From Roseihalotalea indica (GTDB lineage: Bacteria > Bacteroidota > Bacteroidia > Cytophagales > Cyclobacteriaceae): a DNA stretch of 64,000 nt. The stretch is taken from contig NZ_JAINFL010000001.1 of assembly GCF_022458895.1 (NCBI RefSeq), positions 1 through 64,000 on the forward strand. Reading direction: 5' to 3'. The first letter of the stretch is position 1. Every line of letters starts with the position of its first letter. The translations under genes and the position numbers were made by a program. Under the pieces are notes generated by a model. It searched no databases and was not told the DNA's origin. It worked only from the letters and a program-made list of their open reading frames with translations. Shown here piece after piece: positions 36,943 through 46,726 of this stretch.

Positions 36943-38571
36943 ATGAGTCAAGAAATAAAAGTACCCACGGTAGGAGAATCTATTACCGAGGTAACCATTG
37001 CTGAATGGGTGAAAAAGGATGGGGAGTATGTGGAGATGGATGAAGTAATTGCCGAGCTTGAGTCTGATAAAGCCACATTTGAATTAAATGCTCCACATGC
37101 GGGCGTATTGCACACTAAAGCCAGCCAGGGCGACACGCTCGAGATTGGCGCTGTTATTTGCGAGATAGACGGCGATGCCAAGTCAAATGGTCAGTCTTCT
37201 GAGGATAAAGAGGAATCTGAAGAAACTGCATCTTCTCAACCCGCAGAAGAAGCCGCCGAAAAGAAACCCTCTCCGCCATCATCTGGTAAGGCAGAGGCTA
37301 CCGGCGAGGTGGTTGAAATGAGCATACCAGCAGTAGGTGAATCCATCACTGAAGTTACCATCTCTGAATGGGTGAAAGAAGATGGAGCCTACGTAGAGAT
37401 GGATGAGGTAATTGCCGAGATTGAGTCAGACAAAGCCACATTTGAACTCACGGCCGAGGCTGAGGGTACTCTGCGCATTGTGGCCCAAGCAGGGGATACC
37501 TTAGAAATAGGCGCTCTGGCATGCCGGATTGAAGTTGGCAAAAAAAGTGGTTCCTCTGGAGACGCGCCCTCTGGCGAAAAGTCCACTAACACTGAAAATA
37601 AAGGCAGCGAGGACGGAAAGAGTGCCCCTAATGCCAATGGGCAGCAAACTTATGCCACCGGTCATGCTTCACCAGCTGCAGCCAAGATTTTAGCTGAAAA
37701 AGGTATTGACCCGAAGGACGTTGAAGGAAGTGGCCGAGACGGGCGCATTACTAAAGAAGATGCTCAGCAAGCCAAACAAAAACCAGCCGAGCCAGCACCA
37801 TCTCCTGCTAAATCAGCCAGTAAAGAAGAAAGTAGCGAAGCAACAGCGCCCCAACCCGCCGCCAAAGGCGACCGCGCTCAGCGTCATGAGAAAATGACGA
37901 CCCTGCGGAAGACTATCTCTCGCCGGTTAGTAGCCGCCAAGAACGAAACCGCTATGCTAACCACCTTTAACGAGGTAGACATGCAGCCAGTGATGGAATT
38001 GCGGAAGAAATACAAGGAGATGTTTAAAGAGAAGTACGAAGTCGGGCTCGGCTTTATGTCCTTCTTTACCAAAGCGGCCTGTCAGGCACTACAAGAGTGG
38101 CCCGCTGTAAATGCCATGATTAATGGCGATGAGATTATATATAATGATTACTGCGATGTCTCTATCGCCGTTTCTTCGCCGAAAGGACTGGTTGTTCCCG
38201 TCATCCGAAATGCTGAACAACTTAGTTTCAACGAGATTGAAAAAGAAGTGGTGCGACTAGCCAAAAAGGCCCGGGACGGAAAACTCAGCATTGACGAAAT
38301 GAGTGGTGGAACCTTCACCATTACCAATGGTGGCATTTTTGGTTCCATGATGTCTACCCCGATCATTAATCAGCCCCAATCAGCCATTTTAGGAATGCAT
38401 AATATTGTAGAGCGCCCGGTGGCTGTGAATGGCGAAGTGGTTATTCGCCCGATAATGTACGTAGCGCTTTCGTACGATCACCGCATTATTGACGGTCGGG
38501 AATCGGTAAGCTTTTTATATCGATTAAAAGAGCTGATAGAAGACCCCACCCGCTTGTTATTGGGAGTCTAA
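36943..38571 (+). CDS. sucB: dihydrolipoyl succinyltransferase (E2) with two lipoyl domains
   Basis: Transfers the succinyl group to CoA in the 2-oxoglutarate dehydrogenase complex. The 542-residue protein has two lipoyl domains (about 1-77 and 124-197). Their lipoylated lysines are Lys43 and Lys164, each in [10 protein letters not shown] peripheral-subunit-binding domain lies near 230-275 ([15 protein letters not shown]) and the catalytic domain ends with SYDHRIIDG (His513, Asp517). E2 of this complex usually has one lipoyl domain, so this copy has a duplication. Ala/Pro/Ser/Glu-rich linkers join the domains. A perfect palindrome starts four bases after the stop. Confidence 0.95.
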   Translation: MSQEIKVPTVGESITEVTIAEWVKKDGEYVEMDEVIAELESDKATFELNAPHAGVLHTKASQGDTLEIGAVICEIDGDAKSNGQSSEDKEESEETASSQPAEEAAEKKPSPPSSGKAEATGEVVEMSIPAVGESITEVTISEWVKEDGAYVEMDEVIAEIESDKATFELTAEAEGTLRIVAQAGDTLEIGALACRIEVGKKSGSSGDAPSGEKSTNTENKGSEDGKSAPNANGQQTYATGHASPAAAKILAEKGIDPKDVEGSGRDGRITKEDAQQAKQKPAEPAPSPAKSASKEESSEATAPQPAAKGDRAQRHEKMTTLRKTISRRLVAAKNETAMLTTFNEVDMQPVMELRKKYKEMFKEKYEVGLGFMSFFTKAACQALQEWPAVNAMINGDEIIYNDYCDVSIAVSSPKGLVVPVIRNAEQLSFNEIEKEVVRLAKKARDGKLSIDEMSGGTFTITNGGIFGSMMSTPIINQPQSAILGMHNIVERPVAVNGEVVIRPIMYVALSYDHRIIDGRESVSFLYRLKELIEDPTRLLLGV

Positions 38572-38574
38572 GGC

Positions 38575-38599
38575 ACATTTACGTTACGAACGTAAATGT
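38575..38599. repeat. perfect 11-bp inverted repeat after sucB
   Basis: ACATTTACGTT (38575-38585) and its exact complement (38589-38599) are separated by ACG. No T-run follows in either direction, so it is not a standard terminator. It could cap the sucAB mRNA 3' end or be an operator-like protein site. Confidence 0.75.
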
Positions 38600-38668
38600 T
38601 TGGCAGTATAACACTCTAACCGCCACTACCTATTTATTAGTCTATCAGTTTGCTCTTGATAAAAGACT

Positions 38669-38704
38669 AGCCAGAAGGAAAGCTTTTCCTTCTGGCTTTT
38701 TTAT
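38669..38704 (+). terminator. intrinsic terminator after sucAB
   Basis: A 13-bp stem (38669-38681 with 38685-38697, AGCCAGAAGGAAA and its complement) and a three-base loop are followed by six T. The T-run and the bases beyond it closely resemble the terminator at 44423-44460. Confidence 0.9.
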
Positions 38705-38834
38705 TGGTTACTACTTTAGCTTCATAGCCTCTTCCATACCAGCAGTTTGAAGCCAATCACTTCTTATGATTTCGTTAATAAAACCATAACATCATATAGC
38801 AGAAACTATCGCTGAAAATTGCTTTATTTTATAC

Positions 38835-39431
38835 ATGAATCGTCGCTATTTTCCAGAAGTATTAGATACCCTTGGCGAACTTCCCGTCGCCCGAAAGGTT
38901 CGGTATGCCAAAGGTCAGTACGTATACTTGCCTCATGATGCTAGCCGCTTTATTTACATACTTACCCAGGGGGCTATTAAGGTGGGAGGCTACGCTCCTT
39001 CCGGGCAGGAAGTAATATTCGATTGCCTGCTGCCGACTGAGTTTTGCGGCAACCTCCAATTTATTGAAGGAGATTTTTTTACTGAGTTTGCTAAAACCCT
39101 GGTTTCATCAGAAGCCCTGGAGATTCCGGCTCAGTCGTTTAAAGACATGATTCAGGCCGATACCCTGGTAGCAGCCTGGTTTCATGAAATAAGCACTTTG
39201 CGCTGGTGGCGAGCCGAAAACCGCCTCTTCAGAATAGCTTCCGAAAAACCTATTGCCCGAATTCAGCATCTGCTCCCTATGCTCAAATCACAAATTGTAG
39301 ATCTTGAGGAAAGTACCCATAATTTAATGCAACTCTTAAGCTATCAGGATATAGCCGATCTCAGCGGTTTAAGCCGGCAATCGGTAGCTCGCTTGCTTAA
39401 ATCTCTGACAGAGAATAAAATAAAAGCTTAA
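38835..39431 (+). CDS. Crp/Fnr family transcription regulator
   Basis: A 198-residue regulator with a cyclic-nucleotide-binding-like jelly roll (about 20-115), a dimer helix, and a C-terminal helix-turn-helix at 170-190 (YQDIADLSGLSRQSVARLLK). No Fnr-type N-terminal cysteine cluster is seen, so it does not look like an iron-sulphur oxygen sensor; whether it binds cAMP is unclear. The chain ends about eight residues after the recognition helix, so the usual wing is short or missing. It stands alone, about 200 bases before the receptor gene it may control. Confidence 0.9.
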   Translation: MNRRYFPEVLDTLGELPVARKVRYAKGQYVYLPHDASRFIYILTQGAIKVGGYAPSGQEVIFDCLLPTEFCGNLQFIEGDFFTEFAKTLVSSEALEIPAQSFKDMIQADTLVAAWFHEISTLRWWRAENRLFRIASEKPIARIQHLLPMLKSQIVDLEESTHNLMQLLSYQDIADLSGLSRQSVARLLKSLTENKIKA

Positions 39432-39638
39432 TCTCAATTTTATTACGGCCCAGCAGTGATCGTTCCGATGACTTTGAGGAAGGCAGAACACCCTTTATAA
39501 CACCGACCCTCATATTCTCTGATCATCCAATGTTACCCTATTATTAGATAAATGTTAAGGTCTCTTAACTGTTAAATTTTAACATTCTCATACCAGTAAT
39601 CCTCTCTAGTATTGCGGCAAATTTCAACCACTGATACT

Positions 39639-42600
39639 ATGAGAAACATTCACTTTTTACCTTTTGTCTTTTGCTGCTTTTTTGCAGTTTTTTCTCTGCA
39701 AGTCTATGCACAGTCAACGGATGCCTCAGTCACTGGCACCATCCGTTCACTGGATAATGAAACCCTGCCCGGCGCTACAGTAATCATTCATGATGAATCT
39801 ACCGGTTTTGAAACCGGAACAATTACCAATGTGAATGGCAAATACGATATCAAACAGTTGCCTTTGGGCGGGCCTTATATCATTACGGCTTCTTTTGTTG
39901 GCTACGGAGACATACAAAAGAGTGGGTTCACCCTTAATCAGGGCGATCAGTTAGTTATTGATTTCACCTTAAATCAGGCTTCTACCGAGCTGGAGGAAAT
40001 TGTGATTAGCGGGGAAGACCTAAGATCTCGGATGCAGCGTGAAGGAAATGCCTTAGCCATTAACGCCGCTCGTATTGAAAAACTGCCTATTGAGGGCCGA
40101 AATTTCACCGGTCTTACCAGCTTATCGCCCTTGCAGGGTGGAGGCGCTATCAACTTAGGAGGACAAAGGAGAACATCCACCAATGTTACCCTGGACGGAG
40201 TAAATGCTCGTAACCAACTTACTGCTGGCGAAATTGGTCAGGGGCCTTATACGGTATCTATTGAGGCCATTAGAGAATTTGAAGTAGTTACTAATGTCTA
40301 CAATGTAACTCAGGGTCGGCAGGCTGGCGGAGCGTTGAATGCGGTGACCAAGTCAGGTACCAATGAATTGAAAGGAAGTGCCTTTGTTTACCACCGTAAT
40401 GATGCGCTGGCCAGTCAGTTGGATATTCGGGGCAATGACCGAGATCAAGACTTCTACAATTATCAGTGGGGATTTAGCCTGGGCGGGCCTATCATTAAAG
40501 ATAAAATGCATTTTTTTGTAGCCTTCGACCGGCAGGATGCGGGCGAGCCGGTGTTTATTGCTGATATTAATAACGAAGCTGATGAAAGAAGAATAGGTAT
40601 CCGCCTGGATACGCTGCAACGGTTCGTTGATATTGCCCGGCAGAAATACGGGGTTTCTGATGATCAGCAATTTGGAGAATTTTCTCGTAAGACTACTGCC
40701 AACACGCTTTTTACCAGAATTGACTGGCAACTGAACAGTAAACACCGCCTGACCTTAAGAAACAATCTTACTAATTGGGAGAATCCACTCAGTGTTTCTG
40801 ATAATTCCAGCATCAACCTGGCCGAAACCTATGGAGATTTCAATTCTAATGAAAACAGTCTGCTTCTTTCGTTACGTTCCAATCTCAATTCTACCCTCAC
40901 CAATGAGCTAAAGATACAGTATCAACACGCTGAGCGTGCGTATTCCCCTAATACTCAGCTTCCTTTTAGCAACATTCCCCGAGCCATCGTCAATGTAACG
41001 TCTCCTTTTCCTACGGATATTAACCCCGATGCCACCCGTACTATTTCAGTGCAAATGGGTGGGCAACGTTATAGCCCCGAAACGAACCTGGAGCGACAAA
41101 TACAACTGGTCAATACCACGTATCTGCAAAAGGGCAAGTTTAATTTTACGTTTGGTACAGACAACATGGCTACCTATCTGGAGACGCTATTATCTAATGA
41201 GCAAAACGGGCGCTTCTTCTTCTCCAGTCTGGATGAATTTGATAATATGAATCCTTCTCGTTATGCTCGTGAGGTACCTTTGCAAGGGCTTCCCATCGTA
41301 AAACAAACAGTGCTGGACTTATCTCTCTTTGGACAAGTAGAATTTGATATCACTCCTAATATCAACACTATGTTTGGGCTGCGCTATGACGTAACTGCCT
41401 TTCTGAACGATGCGGCTTACAACCCTACCGTGGATCAGGAGTTGGGCATTCGCACTGATGAAAAAATTTCAGACTGGAACAACATCCAGCCCCGTTTCCA
41501 GGCTAGCTGGGATGTGAATGGTTTAGGACAGGACTTTCTCAAACTAGGAGCGGGAATCTTCTCAGCTCAGCCTCATTATTACGCTCAGGTCAATAATATC
41601 CAAAACAGTGGAATATTGCTGGGAGCCGTAGACGTAAGCGGTGATCAGGTTCCTGACCCCGACTTTGTAGGATACCGCGAGAACCCCGGTACGGCACCGG
41701 GCATTCCGGCGGGAGCGGATGTAATTTCTACCATTAATGCCGTGGGTGATAACTTTGAAGTGCCCTCTACTTTTAAAACCAACGTAAGCTATACCCGCCT
41801 GATTGGTGACCGCCTCAGTGTAACCTTGAATGCCCTTCTCAGCCATACCTGGAATAACTATGTGTATCAGGAAAGAAACCTGGTAGATGAACCCTACTTC
41901 CGTATTGCCCAGGAAGACAACCGAGGGGTGTATGTGCCAGCAAGCACCATCAATGAAAATGGGCAAAATAACTGGCTGGATTCCCGCAAATCAGAAAATG
42001 TGGGTCGGGTACTGGAGCTTACTTCTGATGGTAAGGTGAGCCAGATGGCTGTAGTACTGGACGTAAATTATCGTATTGGTAAAGATGGATCGCTACAGGC
42101 AAGCTATACCTGGAACCGGTCAAGAGACAATTCATCGTACAACTGCTGCGTAGCTAATACTTCTACCTTTTTGCCGGTAAAGGACGATCCGAGGGCACTT
42201 AACTGGGGTTTTGCCGACAGCCACTTTGATAATAAGCTGGTTGTTAATTTCCTGAGCCCATCATTCTATGGATTTTCAGTGGGTGGTACGTTAATTGGCA
42301 TCGGTGGCACGCGCTATTCACTTATGGTATCAAGCAGCAACAGTAGTCTAAACGGAGATTTTAATTTGAGTAATGATCTAGCCTATGTGTATGACCCTAA
42401 TGATCCTTCCACTCCCGAAAATATCAGAAATGGCATTTTGGGAGTTTTGGAAGATCAAAGCATTTCAGAAAGCACTAAAGACTATCTGCGCAGTAATTTT
42501 GGCCGTATTGCCGACCGGAATGCCGGGGTTAACCCTTTCTATGCTACGGTAGACCTGAGAATTATTAAGAAACTCCCATTAACCGGAACGCACGCGCTGG

Positions 42601-42809
42601 AATTCACGGCTGATATGTTCAATTTCACCAACTTTCTCAACCAAGAGTGGGGAGCCAATAACAATTTGGGTAATCAGAACTTACTGCAAATCAATGGTTT
42701 TGACCAAACCGCACAAACATACCAGTATCAGGTACAAAGTGGGGTAGGGACTAAGCCTATTAACGGAACACCCTGGCGACTACAGTTAGGAGTACGCTAT
42801 AGTTTTTAA
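39639..42809 (+). CDS. TonB-dependent receptor, Oar-like
   Basis: An outer-membrane receptor that takes up or processes a bulky ligand with energy from TonB-ExbB-ExbD. The protein has 1056 residues from the ATG (a TTG start 27 bases upstream is less likely). A signal peptide (about 1-25) is followed by a carboxypeptidase-regulatory-like beta domain (about 30-115, SVTGTIRSLDNETLPGATV), then the plug (about 120-240, LPIEGRNF and NVTLDGVNARNQ) and the large barrel ending in an aromatic strand (LQLGVRYSF). The GRNF plug and absence of a SusD partner place it with Oar-type rather than SusC-type receptors. A secreted phosphodiesterase follows. Confidence 0.9.
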   Translation: MRNIHFLPFVFCCFFAVFSLQVYAQSTDASVTGTIRSLDNETLPGATVIIHDESTGFETGTITNVNGKYDIKQLPLGGPYIITASFVGYGDIQKSGFTLNQGDQLVIDFTLNQASTELEEIVISGEDLRSRMQREGNALAINAARIEKLPIEGRNFTGLTSLSPLQGGGAINLGGQRRTSTNVTLDGVNARNQLTAGEIGQGPYTVSIEAIREFEVVTNVYNVTQGRQAGGALNAVTKSGTNELKGSAFVYHRNDALASQLDIRGNDRDQDFYNYQWGFSLGGPIIKDKMHFFVAFDRQDAGEPVFIADINNEADERRIGIRLDTLQRFVDIARQKYGVSDDQQFGEFSRKTTANTLFTRIDWQLNSKHRLTLRNNLTNWENPLSVSDNSSINLAETYGDFNSNENSLLLSLRSNLNSTLTNELKIQYQHAERAYSPNTQLPFSNIPRAIVNVTSPFPTDINPDATRTISVQMGGQRYSPETNLERQIQLVNTTYLQKGKFNFTFGTDNMATYLETLLSNEQNGRFFFSSLDEFDNMNPSRYAREVPLQGLPIVKQTVLDLSLFGQVEFDITPNINTMFGLRYDVTAFLNDAAYNPTVDQELGIRTDEKISDWNNIQPRFQASWDVNGLGQDFLKLGAGIFSAQPHYYAQVNNIQNSGILLGAVDVSGDQVPDPDFVGYRENPGTAPGIPAGADVISTINAVGDNFEVPSTFKTNVSYTRLIGDRLSVTLNALLSHTWNNYVYQERNLVDEPYFRIAQEDNRGVYVPASTINENGQNNWLDSRKSENVGRVLELTSDGKVSQMAVVLDVNYRIGKDGSLQASYTWNRSRDNSSYNCCVANTSTFLPVKDDPRALNWGFADSHFDNKLVVNFLSPSFYGFSVGGTLIGIGGTRYSLMVSSSNSSLNGDFNLSNDLAYVYDPNDPSTPENIRNGILGVLEDQSISESTKDYLRSNFGRIADRNAGVNPFYATVDLRIIKKLPLTGTHALEFTADMFNFTNFLNQEWGANNNLGNQNLLQINGFDQTAQTYQYQVQSGVGTKPINGTPWRLQLGVRYSF

Positions 42810-42835
42810 CTATCCTAAGTATTGCACTTGTTACC

Positions 42836-42884
42836 GGAGACGGTCAGCAGGAGGCGGAGGGACTTGCCTCCTGTCATCCGCTCC
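42836..42884 (+). repeat. hairpin repeat element, copy 1
   Basis: An extended imperfect hairpin: GGAG-CGG and CAGGAGGC (42836-42855) pair with GCCTCCTG and CCG-CTCC (42866-42884). It begins in ACCGGAG and contains GACTT in the loop, like the copy at 58529-58590. It lies 26 bases after the receptor gene. Confidence 0.7.
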
Positions 42885-42942
42885 CAAGGCTTTCTTTTCA
42901 GCTATTTCATTCACAACCTCACTTATTTAATAATTAAGCATC

Positions 42943-44295
42943 ATGAAGAAACTTATATTTATACTTGCCGCGCTCAGCCTTACATCGCTGGTTACTTTTG
43001 GCCAGTTGCCTTCTCCCTCCGAGCATGTAATACTGATCTCAATCGATGGCTTTCGTCCAGAATTTTATACGGAAGAACAATGGCCAGCTCCTAACCTACA
43101 GCAGATGGCAGAAAAGGGAGTATTTTCCTCCGGAGTAAGAGGCGTATTTCCTTCTGTAACCTACCCTTCTCATACCACGCTTATTACCGGAGCCAAACCC
43201 ATTGACCACGGAATTTACTATAACTCCGTTTTTGAGCCGGAAGGGCAAACCGGCCGCTGGTTTTGGGAAAGTGATTTAATTAAAGTCCCCACCCTCTGGG
43301 ATGCCGTGCGAGAAGCCGGATTGAAAAGTGCCAGCTTCATCTGGCCGGTATCGGTAGGGGCACCCATCGACTATAACATTCCTGAAGTCTGGTCGCTGGA
43401 AGACGGGTACGGCAGAATTCAACCTTTGAGAGATCACGAAACTCCCCAAGGGTTACTGGCGGAAATGGAGAAAGAAGTACTCGGGCAACTCAACGAGCGT
43501 ACTTACAGTGGAGATTATCTAAACCGCGAGGATAGAACCGGCGAAATGGCGGCCTACGTACTGGAAACGTATCAACCCAATTTGGTAACCTTACACCTGA
43601 TTGCCGCTGATCATTTTCAGCACGAAGAAGGCCGTAACGGGGAGAAAGTACATTTGGCCATTGGAGCAATTGACCGGGCCATCGGTAAGATTAAAGAGGC
43701 GGCCGAACGAGCCGGTATTCTGGACAAAACTACTTTTATCATCACCGGTGATCATGGGTTTGTGGATATTCATACGGCCATTGCGCCCAATGTGTGGCTT
43801 ACCGAAGCAGGCATTATGGAAGATAAACCCGATCGTGGTAACTGGAAAGCCACATTTCATACCGCCGGAGCCTCGGCCTTTCTACACCTTAATAATGCTG
43901 ACGATCAAAAGACGGCCCAGCAAGTACGGCAACTGCTGAATGGTTTACCTTCTAAGTACCGCAAGCTATTTAGAGTGGTTGATCGTGAGGAATTAGATCA
44001 GATAGGTGCTGACCCTAATGCAGTGTTAGCATTGGCTCCGGTGCCGGGAGTTGCTATGTCCTCCTCCGCCTCAGGCGAAGCATTAAAAGCCGCTCGGGGA
44101 GGAACACACGGTTTTTATCCTGATTTTAAAGAAATCCAAACCGGTTTTGTAGCCTGGGGCGCGGGCATTGCTGAAGGTAAAGAACTAACAACCCTGGGGC
44201 TTGAAGATATTGCGCCAATAGTAGCGTCCCTTCTTCAACTGGATTTTACCCCCAAAGATGGAGTGCTTTATCCTGGCATTTTAGAAGACAAATAG
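42943..44295 (+). CDS. secreted nucleotide pyrophosphatase/phosphodiesterase (alkaline phosphatase superfamily)
   Basis: A 450-residue exported enzyme of the ectonucleotide pyrophosphatase/phosphodiesterase family. These cleave nucleotide and other phosphodiesters in the alkaline-phosphatase fold. The signal peptide ends near 20 (TFGQ). Metal Asp35 lies in LISIDGFRPEF, nucleophile Thr73 in PSVTYPSHTTL, and late metal ligands in TGDHGF and GGTHGF. It follows the Oar-like receptor with a hairpin element between them, and has a terminator about 130 bases downstream. The substrate is not known. Confidence 0.9.
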   Translation: MKKLIFILAALSLTSLVTFGQLPSPSEHVILISIDGFRPEFYTEEQWPAPNLQQMAEKGVFSSGVRGVFPSVTYPSHTTLITGAKPIDHGIYYNSVFEPEGQTGRWFWESDLIKVPTLWDAVREAGLKSASFIWPVSVGAPIDYNIPEVWSLEDGYGRIQPLRDHETPQGLLAEMEKEVLGQLNERTYSGDYLNREDRTGEMAAYVLETYQPNLVTLHLIAADHFQHEEGRNGEKVHLAIGAIDRAIGKIKEAAERAGILDKTTFIITGDHGFVDIHTAIAPNVWLTEAGIMEDKPDRGNWKATFHTAGASAFLHLNNADDQKTAQQVRQLLNGLPSKYRKLFRVVDREELDQIGADPNAVLALAPVPGVAMSSSASGEALKAARGGTHGFYPDFKEIQTGFVAWGAGIAEGKELTTLGLEDIAPIVASLLQLDFTPKDGVLYPGILEDK

Positions 44296-44422
44296 CTTGG
44301 AAAGGGTATAAAGGAATTAGGCGAGGCCGAAATCAGTAACTTTAGCTTGATAAAATAGCCGTTAGAACATTCCATATGCTTATTATTTGATGGTTGCCAT
44401 AAGGCTTTAATAGTTTTAAATC

Positions 44423-44460
44423 AGCCAGAGGTGAAGTTTTTTTAACCTCTGGCTTTTTTT
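44423..44460 (+). terminator. intrinsic terminator after the phosphodiesterase gene
   Basis: A 10-bp stem (AGCCAGAGGT at 44423-44432 with ACCTCTGGCT at 44445-44454) and a 12-base loop are followed by seven T. It shares stem ends, T-run and downstream bases with the terminator after sucB. Confidence 0.9.
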
Positions 44461-44497
44461 ATGGTTACCACTATAAGTATAATTTAATTATAGCGTC

Positions 44498-44914
44498 ATG
44501 AAAGCTACATTCAGACAATATCCCACATATGCAAAAGCGATTCTATTAGTTTATGCAGCGAATATTGCCATTATTTCCATCTACCGCTTGGTTGGCATGT
44601 TTACTAATGGAATTGTCGTAGAAGGCACCTCGGCCTTTTTAGACATTTTCTCTTTGTTTATGAACATTGCATCGCCTATTGCAATCTATCTATTGTTTGC
44701 TGATACCAAGAAGGGTTTATGGTTAGTATTTGGAGCAATAATGGCCTTATTCGTTTATGATGCTCTTGTTTTATTTAGCATATTAGGTTCCCGCTACACA
44801 TCAGGTTTCTACTATTATGAAATTGCCTTTAGTGTGTTTGTGCTTTTCTCATTTCCAATCCTTCGTTATCTCGTCAAAGTTAGAAATAAGAGTGGTGCAA
44901 CTGAGTACGCGTAG
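44498..44914 (+). CDS. small four-helix membrane protein, unknown
   Basis: A 138-residue protein with about four membrane helices (roughly 13-33, 48-70, 73-95 and 105-125) and short charged ends. I do not recognise a family. Hydrophobic segments of proper length, an ATG start and protein-like composition support a real gene. It stands between a terminator and lpdA and is probably transcribed alone. Confidence 0.65.
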   Translation: MKATFRQYPTYAKAILLVYAANIAIISIYRLVGMFTNGIVVEGTSAFLDIFSLFMNIASPIAIYLLFADTKKGLWLVFGAIMALFVYDALVLFSILGSRYTSGFYYYEIAFSVFVLFSFPILRYLVKVRNKSGATEYA

Positions 44915-45091
44915 CCTGGGAACCTCTCACCGGGGTAGTATGGTTTTATCTCTGGCATTTGCGTAAAGAAATGGCGCTGCTTTAGGGAATTAACCTACAA
45001 TAAACTCGTATTCGTTATCCGGTTTATTATCTTTACGCCGCCAGACAACCGCCCCGTGGCGGGTTCACCATTTTTAACTGACAATACATTT

Positions 45092-46495
45092 ATGGATTTT
45101 GATGTAACGATCATTGGTTCCGGACCCGGAGGTTACGTAGCTGCCATCCGCTGCGCCCAACTCGGAATGAAAACTGCCATTGTAGAAAAGTATAATGAAC
45201 TGGGAGGTACCTGCCTCAATGTAGGCTGCATTCCATCGAAAGCACTATTAGATTCAACTGAGCATTTTCATAATGCACAAACCCACTTTGAGGAGCACGG
45301 TATTAAGCTGAAAGATTTGGCAGTTGATATGCCTCAAATGATTGAGCGGAAACGCGGGGTGGTAAAACAAACGGTAGATGGTATAACTTTTCTTATGAAG
45401 AAAAATAAGATAAAGGTATACCAGGGAGTAGGCTCTTTTAAAGATAAAACGACCATTGAGGTTAAGAACGAAAAGGGAAAGTCTGAAACCTTTACCACTA
45501 AAAACACCATCATTGCTACCGGTTCTAAGCCGTCTACACTTCCTTTTATTGAAATAGACAAGAAACGGGTAATTACCAGCACTGAGGCATTGGAACTTCA
45601 GAAAGTACCCAAGCACATGATCATTATTGGTGGTGGGTACATTGGTCTGGAGCTTGGTTCGGTCTATGCCCGTCTGGGTAGTAAGATCACCGTGTTGGAG
45701 TACATGGACCGTATTGCGCCCCTTATTGACAGTTCTCTATCCAAAGAGCTAACCAAAGTTCTGAAGAAGCTGGATTTTGATTTCAAACTCAAGCACAAAG
45801 TCACCGCCGTAAAAAGCACCAGCCGACAGGTAACTGTAACGGCCGAAGATAGCAACGGCGAAACGGTAGAGGTGAAAGGTGATATCTGTCTGGTTTGCGT
45901 TGGCCGCCGCCCGTATACCGAAGGGTTAGGGTTAGAGAACGTTGGCATTGAAACTAACAAACAGGGAAAAATTGAGGTAGACGATCACCTGAAAACCAAA
46001 GTAGACAACATTTTTGCTATTGGCGATGTGATTGATAAAGGACCGATGCTAGCCCACAAAGCTGAAGAAGAAGGAGTTTTTGTAGCAGAATTGCTGGCTG
46101 GCCAGAAGCCACATTTAAATTACCTGCTAATTCCTAGCGTGATTTATACGTGGCCAGAAGTAGCCAGCGTAGGTTATACCGAAGAGCAGTTGAAAGAAGA
46201 AGGCCGTAAATATAAATCTGGATCTTTCCCATTCAAAGCTTCCGGACGCGCCCGGGCTAGTATGGATATTGATGGGTTGGTGAAAGTTTTGGCTGATGCT
46301 GAAACTGATGAAATACTAGGAATGCACATGATCGGCCCTCGCGCTGCTGATATGATTGCTGAGGCAGTAGTGGCTATGGAATACCGAGCCTCTGCTGAAG
46401 ACATTGCCCGCATGTCTCACGCTCACCCTACGTTTACCGAGGCCATTCGGGAGGCTAGTATGGCCGCTACCGATAACCGGGCTATTCATATATAA
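45092..46495 (+). CDS. lpdA: dihydrolipoyl dehydrogenase (E3)
   Basis: Reoxidises dihydrolipoamide in 2-oxoacid dehydrogenase complexes with FAD and NAD. The 467-residue protein begins MDFDVTIIGSGPGG (FAD site). The redox disulphide is Cys41-Cys46 in GGTCLNVGC, the NAD fold is near 180 (IIGGGYIGLELGS), and the catalytic pair is His445 and Glu450 in HPTFTE. The frame extends upstream to a GTG, but the ATG gives the conserved start. It presumably serves the complex whose other subunits, sucA and sucB, lie 6.5 kb upstream on the same strand. Confidence 0.96.
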   Translation: MDFDVTIIGSGPGGYVAAIRCAQLGMKTAIVEKYNELGGTCLNVGCIPSKALLDSTEHFHNAQTHFEEHGIKLKDLAVDMPQMIERKRGVVKQTVDGITFLMKKNKIKVYQGVGSFKDKTTIEVKNEKGKSETFTTKNTIIATGSKPSTLPFIEIDKKRVITSTEALELQKVPKHMIIIGGGYIGLELGSVYARLGSKITVLEYMDRIAPLIDSSLSKELTKVLKKLDFDFKLKHKVTAVKSTSRQVTVTAEDSNGETVEVKGDICLVCVGRRPYTEGLGLENVGIETNKQGKIEVDDHLKTKVDNIFAIGDVIDKGPMLAHKAEEEGVFVAELLAGQKPHLNYLLIPSVIYTWPEVASVGYTEEQLKEEGRKYKSGSFPFKASGRARASMDIDGLVKVLADAETDEILGMHMIGPRAADMIAEAVVAMEYRASAEDIARMSHAHPTFTEAIREASMAATDNRAIHI

Positions 46496-46509
46496 TACAT
46501 GTCATTTTT

Positions 46510-46549
46510 ATCGCCTCTTCTTTACTCCAGGAGGGGCGATTTTCTTTTT
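46510..46549 (+). terminator. probable terminator of lpdA
   Basis: ATCGCC (46510-46515) and GGCGAT (46535-46540) form the base of an imperfect hairpin with CTCC-AGGAG inside. T-rich sequence (TTTTCTTTTT) follows. It is weaker than the other terminators here. Confidence 0.6.
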
Positions 46550-46726
46550 GCATACCTACCTGATTTTCTGGTTCAGATTCCTCCAAATTCCGCACTTCGG
46601 TTCATCATAGATATTCATAAAAACAAGAACCAGACTTTAATTGACTGTGTTTACGAGTACAATTAGACCTGCTGTTTTTAGTGTGATTTAGCAAAGAAAA
46701 GCTGTATTTCTGATATAAAGAGACGT

